From an uncultured Roseovarius sp. (GTDB taxonomy: Bacteria > Pseudomonadota > Alphaproteobacteria > Rhodobacterales > Rhodobacteraceae), in assembly GCF_947489715.1 (NCBI RefSeq), contig NZ_CANLER010000001.1, positions 868,001 to 932,000 of the forward strand: DNA of 64,000 nt. Direction: 5' to 3'. A program made the position numbers and the translations under genes. Numbering within the stretch: the first letter of the stretch is position 1; every line of letters starts with the position of its first letter. Under the pieces are notes generated by a model. That model saw only the letters and a list, made by a program, of their open reading frames with translations. It was not told where the DNA came from and made no database searches. Below are positions 61,553-64,000 of this stretch, one piece after another.

Positions 61553-62625
61553 GCGCTTACGCCCCGCAGGCCGACACGGGCAAACCCGGCAAAAAATTCG
61601 TCGAACCGGTCATTTGCCGCTTCTGCGGCGGTCAGTACAGTGTGCGCTTCTTCCGAAAGCCGGGTGGAGACGGCGCGCCGCATCTTTTGCCAGTCACCGC
61701 TTCTTTCATCGCCCATCTCATAGACACATTCCGAAAGCTCATGCAGTGGTAAGCTTGACGGTCGGGGTTGGTGAAACGTCACCCTTCCTGTCGGCACATT
61801 CGTGCCAAATCCTCCATACCCGACGACGGCCATGAACCAATTGACCATCAGATACTGGTGATAGTCATCTTGCAAAGGTTCATTCTCTTCATCGCTCAAT
61901 ACGAAATTCTTAGCCTGTGAGATAAGCCAGTTCTCCCAAATTATCGAAGGATTTTGGCCCGCAAACCTCAGTGCGATGCAAATTTCGGAAAGCAGGTCGA
62001 CATTCAAATCAAGAAACGCAAGCGTCCCTGCGAAATTCAGGCTTTCGACGATCTTATCGTCAATCTGCGGGTCTTTCCGGCCATATTCAGAAAGATAGAA
62101 AACGATATGCGTCAGTTCATACGCCGCTTTTTTGTTGGGCATTGAAAAGGTTTGCGACCTGCGGGCAAAACGGCGCAAACGATCATCCAACCCTATATCT
62201 GCGCGCAACGGGTCGATCCCGCGCCGAAGGCAAAGTCGACGTGCCTCTGCTCTTTGCAAATCAGATATTTCGGCGCCGGCCAATTGCTGTTCGGCAACCC
62301 AATCTACAAGTTTGGAACCTTTTCCGCCCGGCACACCCAGATCTTCGATGTCCAGGCAGATCGAAAGTAAGAACCTGTAATATTGCGGGAAAAACTCCAT
62401 CCGCTTTTCGATATCTTCATAAAAATGCCCATGTATAGCCAGAGCGCTGGCGTCAGGCCTGGCCCCGGTACATTCTAAAACATTAAGGGCTTCGGCATTT
62501 TCCTTCAGCCAAAAGACATCATCCCCAAAGCGGCGGTGTTTGGCGAAAAGGGCCAGCAGGGCCGCCTGGCGGGCAGCCGTGCTGTTTTGCCGGAACGGAG
62601 TGTTCAGCCTGATAACATTGGTCAT
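61549..62625 (-). CDS. Uncharacterised protein, DUF6902-like
   Basis: The 358-aa soluble protein is largely helical, with FFPQYYRFLLSICLDIEDLG, AYELTHIVFYLSEYGRKDP and LVDWVAEQQLAGAEISD among the recognisable parts. I recall a roseobacter family now called DUF6902 with such a protein, but cannot verify it. No signal peptide, membrane segment or known catalytic motif. AAGGATATC upstream of the ATG is a good ribosome site. It lies 53 bases downstream of the FTSSM-repeat gene and overlaps the transporter gene by four bases, so it probably acts on or with the repeat protein. Confidence 0.75.
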   Translation of the reverse strand: MTNVIRLNTPFRQNSTAARQAALLALFAKHRRFGDDVFWLKENAEALNVLECTGARPDASALAIHGHFYEDIEKRMEFFPQYYRFLLSICLDIEDLGVPGGKGSKLVDWVAEQQLAGAEISDLQRAEARRLCLRRGIDPLRADIGLDDRLRRFARRSQTFSMPNKKAAYELTHIVFYLSEYGRKDPQIDDKIVESLNFAGTLAFLDLNVDLLSEICIALRFAGQNPSIIWENWLISQAKNFVLSDEENEPLQDDYHQYLMVNWFMAVVGYGGFGTNVPTGRVTFHQPRPSSLPLHELSECVYEMGDERSGDWQKMRRAVSTRLSEEAHTVLTAAEAANDRFDEFFAGFARVGLRGVSA

Positions 62626-62678
62626 ATCACTGATATCCTTGTCAAAATTTCAGGCCAAAGCCCCGTTCCGCTTATGGC

Positions 62679-63164
62679 TTACATGCTCGAGGTGAAAATC
62701 TCGCAGCCATCTCCTTCGGTTGTGTCACTCTTCAACGTTGGCGCCATCGACGAAGTAAAGCTTCCCACCGCATCGCCGGAGGCTGTAGCACTCGCGGAAA
62801 CGGGGGTCATGGAAGACGTGAACATCTCGACCGCGTCGCCTTTCGTTGCATCCGTCAACGCTACCGTTGCCATTGACGATGTGAACATTTCAACCGCCTC
62901 ACCAACGCTGGCTTCGGTGCTTGTTGTCGGGCTCATGGACGAGGTAAACATTTCGACGGCGTCGCCCAATCCGGCTTCGGCCGTGGTCGCAGGACCCATC
63001 GAGGACGTGAACATTTCGATCGCATCACCCTGCCCAACCGAGGCGGTAGTGGCTGGCCCCATCGAAGAGGTGAAAGCCTCTACCGCCTCACCGCCATGCA
63101 GGCTGGTGTTGGGTAGGATTTTGGTAACTTTTGCAACAGATACTTCTTTGCGTAGTGCAGACAT
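62679..63164 (-). CDS. FTSSM-repeat protein, candidate multi-core peptide precursor
   Basis: The 161-aa protein consists of about 25 leader residues (ending SLHGG) and seven C-terminal-like units, each ending FTSSM. After the first at residue 35 the units recur at exactly 21 residues. Six of seven have G[DE][AG] near the start of the conserved part, and four read AVEMFTSSM or AIEMFTSSM. The protein ends exactly at the seventh FTSSM. All seven use different codons for TSS, so the pattern is held by selection on protein sequence. No catalytic domain or membrane helix. GGGAG precedes the ATG. Confidence 0.85.
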   Translation of the reverse strand: MSALRKEVSVAKVTKILPNTSLHGGEAVEAFTSSMGPATTASVGQGDAIEMFTSSMGPATTAEAGLGDAVEMFTSSMSPTTSTEASVGEAVEMFTSSMATVALTDATKGDAVEMFTSSMTPVSASATASGDAVGSFTSSMAPTLKSDTTEGDGCEIFTSSM

Positions 63165-63508
63165 CTTTAGTCTCCCAGGTTGTGTGATTGCAGCCTAAAA
63201 ACGCTTGCACTTAAAACGTGTTTTGCCAAGCCACTTTGCTCGTTAACCGGGTGTTTGAGATGCCAAAAACAACTTGCACAAATAGGCAAGTTTCTGAAAT
63301 CAATGCAAGATTCGTAGTAAAAAAAATTTCACAAAGCAGGCCTGTCAATACTTTGATTCATCCCGCAACTACGAGTTATCCACAGGGAGGCACAGCGAAT
63401 CATCACTTCAGGCCGGGCCGCTTCCTGCGCTCGCGAATTGCTTCCCGACCCCTTGTCAGACCGCGCGGCCTGAGCGATAGATAAGATGGCCAATTAGGGG
63501 ATCGAGTG
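63165..63508. other. Divergent intergenic region of the FTSSM operon and xth
   Basis: These 344 AT-rich bases must contain promoters for both directions. Seen are a small inverted repeat CTTGC (63273-63277) with GCAAG (63286-63290), which is a possible operator, and no gene. The AT richness exceeds that of the nearby coding DNA. Confidence 0.5.
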
Positions 63509-64000
63509 ATGAAAATTGCCAGCTTCAACATCAATGGAATCAAGGCACGGATTCAGGCCCTGCCCGATTGGTTGGATGAGGCGGAACCGGATGTCGTTCT
63601 CCTGCAAGAGATCAAATCAATCGACGAAAATTTTCCCCGCGAGTTGTTCGAAGACAAAGGTTATATCGTGGAGACCCACGGCCAGAAAAGCTTCAATGGC
63701 GTGGCAATCCTGTCGAAACTTCCGCTCGAGGATGTCACGCGCGGGTTGCCTGGCGATGACGAAGACGAGCAGGCGAGATGGATCGAGGCAACGGTGATGG
63801 GCGAAAAGACCGCCGTACGTGTTTGTGGCCTCTACCTGCCCAATGGCAACCCGGCGCCAGGCCCAAAATACGATTACAAATTGGCTTGGATGGAGCGTTT
63901 GCGTGATCGCGCCGCCGATCTGATGGCGGGCGAAGAACCCGCTTTGATGGCAGGGGATTACAATATCATCCCGCAAGACGAAGACGCCAAGCGTCCAGAA
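63509..64000 (+). CDS. xth: Exodeoxyribonuclease III, N-terminal fragment
   Basis: The gene runs off the right edge; about 164 residues are visible. MKIASFNINGIKARI and VVLLQEIKSID carry the first metal Asn and Glu of the endonuclease/exonuclease/phosphatase fold. SFNGVAILSK and MAGDYNI, with the later Asp-Asn pair, match Xth/ExoA-type AP endonucleases of base-excision repair. The ATG at 63509 follows GGGGATCGAG. Confidence 0.93.
   Translation, partial: MKIASFNINGIKARIQALPDWLDEAEPDVVLLQEIKSIDENFPRELFEDKGYIVETHGQKSFNGVAILSKLPLEDVTRGLPGDDEDEQARWIEATVMGEKTAVRVCGLYLPNGNPAPGPKYDYKLAWMERLRDRAADLMAGEEPALMAGDYNIIPQDEDAKRPE

Noticed and set aside
62679..63164. FTSSM repeats as a recent DNA tandem duplication or a CRISPR-like array
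   Set aside because: The DNA of the units is strongly diverged and only the protein is regular; codon positions keep frame and there is a leader and ribosome site.
62536..63198. 220-codon plus-strand open reading over the FTSSM gene
   Set aside because: It is the antisense of the repeat gene, made open by the repeat's codon use. The minus-strand gene has the ribosome site and partners.
1..64000. CRISPR arrays, rRNA genes and insertion sequences with transposase
   Set aside because: I found no regularly spaced repeat-spacer array, no rRNA and no transposase gene in the window.

Overview
The window looks like chromosomal DNA of a marine alphaproteobacterium of the Roseobacter group (Rhodobacteraceae). 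The evidence is the moderately high GC content, the purM-purN, rpmF-plsX-fabH-ihfA and argS-SPOR-nagZ-scpA-scpB gene orders, the lone SufE, OlsB-type ornithine-lipid acyltransferase, corrinoid-protein/DUF1638 pair, and the typical tRNAs (CAT, Asn-GTT, Gly-CCC, Pro-GGG). All functional names come from reading the sequence; no database search was possible.

Region 1 (1-11,440) is core chromosome: the 5' end of a PA0069-like radical SAM gene, a stand-alone B12-binding protein with a DUF1638 partner, sufE, a lipoprotein, rnd, purN-purM, a CAT tRNA, a beta-helix/membrane protein, an EnvZ-like kinase, a metallo-beta-lactamase-fold hydrolase and tRNA-Asn.

Region 2 (11,392-32,770) is a 21-kb integrated element in the 3' half of tRNA-Asn. 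A 49-bp direct repeat bounds it, and a tyrosine integrase with an AlpA-like regulator lies at the right end. The backbone holds a large serine recombinase, two VirD4/TraD-like ATPases, a replication-relaxation protein, an XRE regulator and an RNase H-like protein. I see no relaxase with a clear signature and no mating-pair apparatus. AT-rich cargo is interleaved: YaaC plus an OLD-like nuclease; DUF3768 plus a membrane protein with a catalytically dead signal-peptidase domain; a pair of membrane proteins; a NotI-like endonuclease with a C5 methyltransferase; and a three-gene cassette (unknown, DUF2272, SH3) bracketed by two covarying hairpins. A 17-bp motif recurs in five intergenic places of the element.

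Region 3 (32,771-42,300) is a redox and transport neighbourhood: an orphan family-5 solute-binding protein, two c-type cytochromes including a P460 type, a molybdenum hydroxylase pair with a diheme cytochrome, an AbrB-type membrane protein and an SDR dehydrogenase.

Region 4 (42,300-64,000) is mostly housekeeping: ABC-F, olsB, bamE, DUF177-rpmF-plsX-fabH, ihfA, a MerR regulator, tRNA-Pro, dCTP deaminase, scpB-scpA-nagZ-SPOR-argS-antiporter-dgt, an IscA-like protein and the start of xth. The most unusual item is at 60,632-63,164. A 161-aa protein made of a short leader and seven repeats, each ending FTSSM with an exact 21-residue period, is followed by an uncharacterised 358-aa protein and an EamA-family transporter on the same strand. 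This resembles a multi-core peptide precursor, a candidate processing protein and an exporter, and is the best candidate here for an undescribed system. A 39-bp block of 11-bp tandem repeats also occurs twice, at 5,928 and 42,245.
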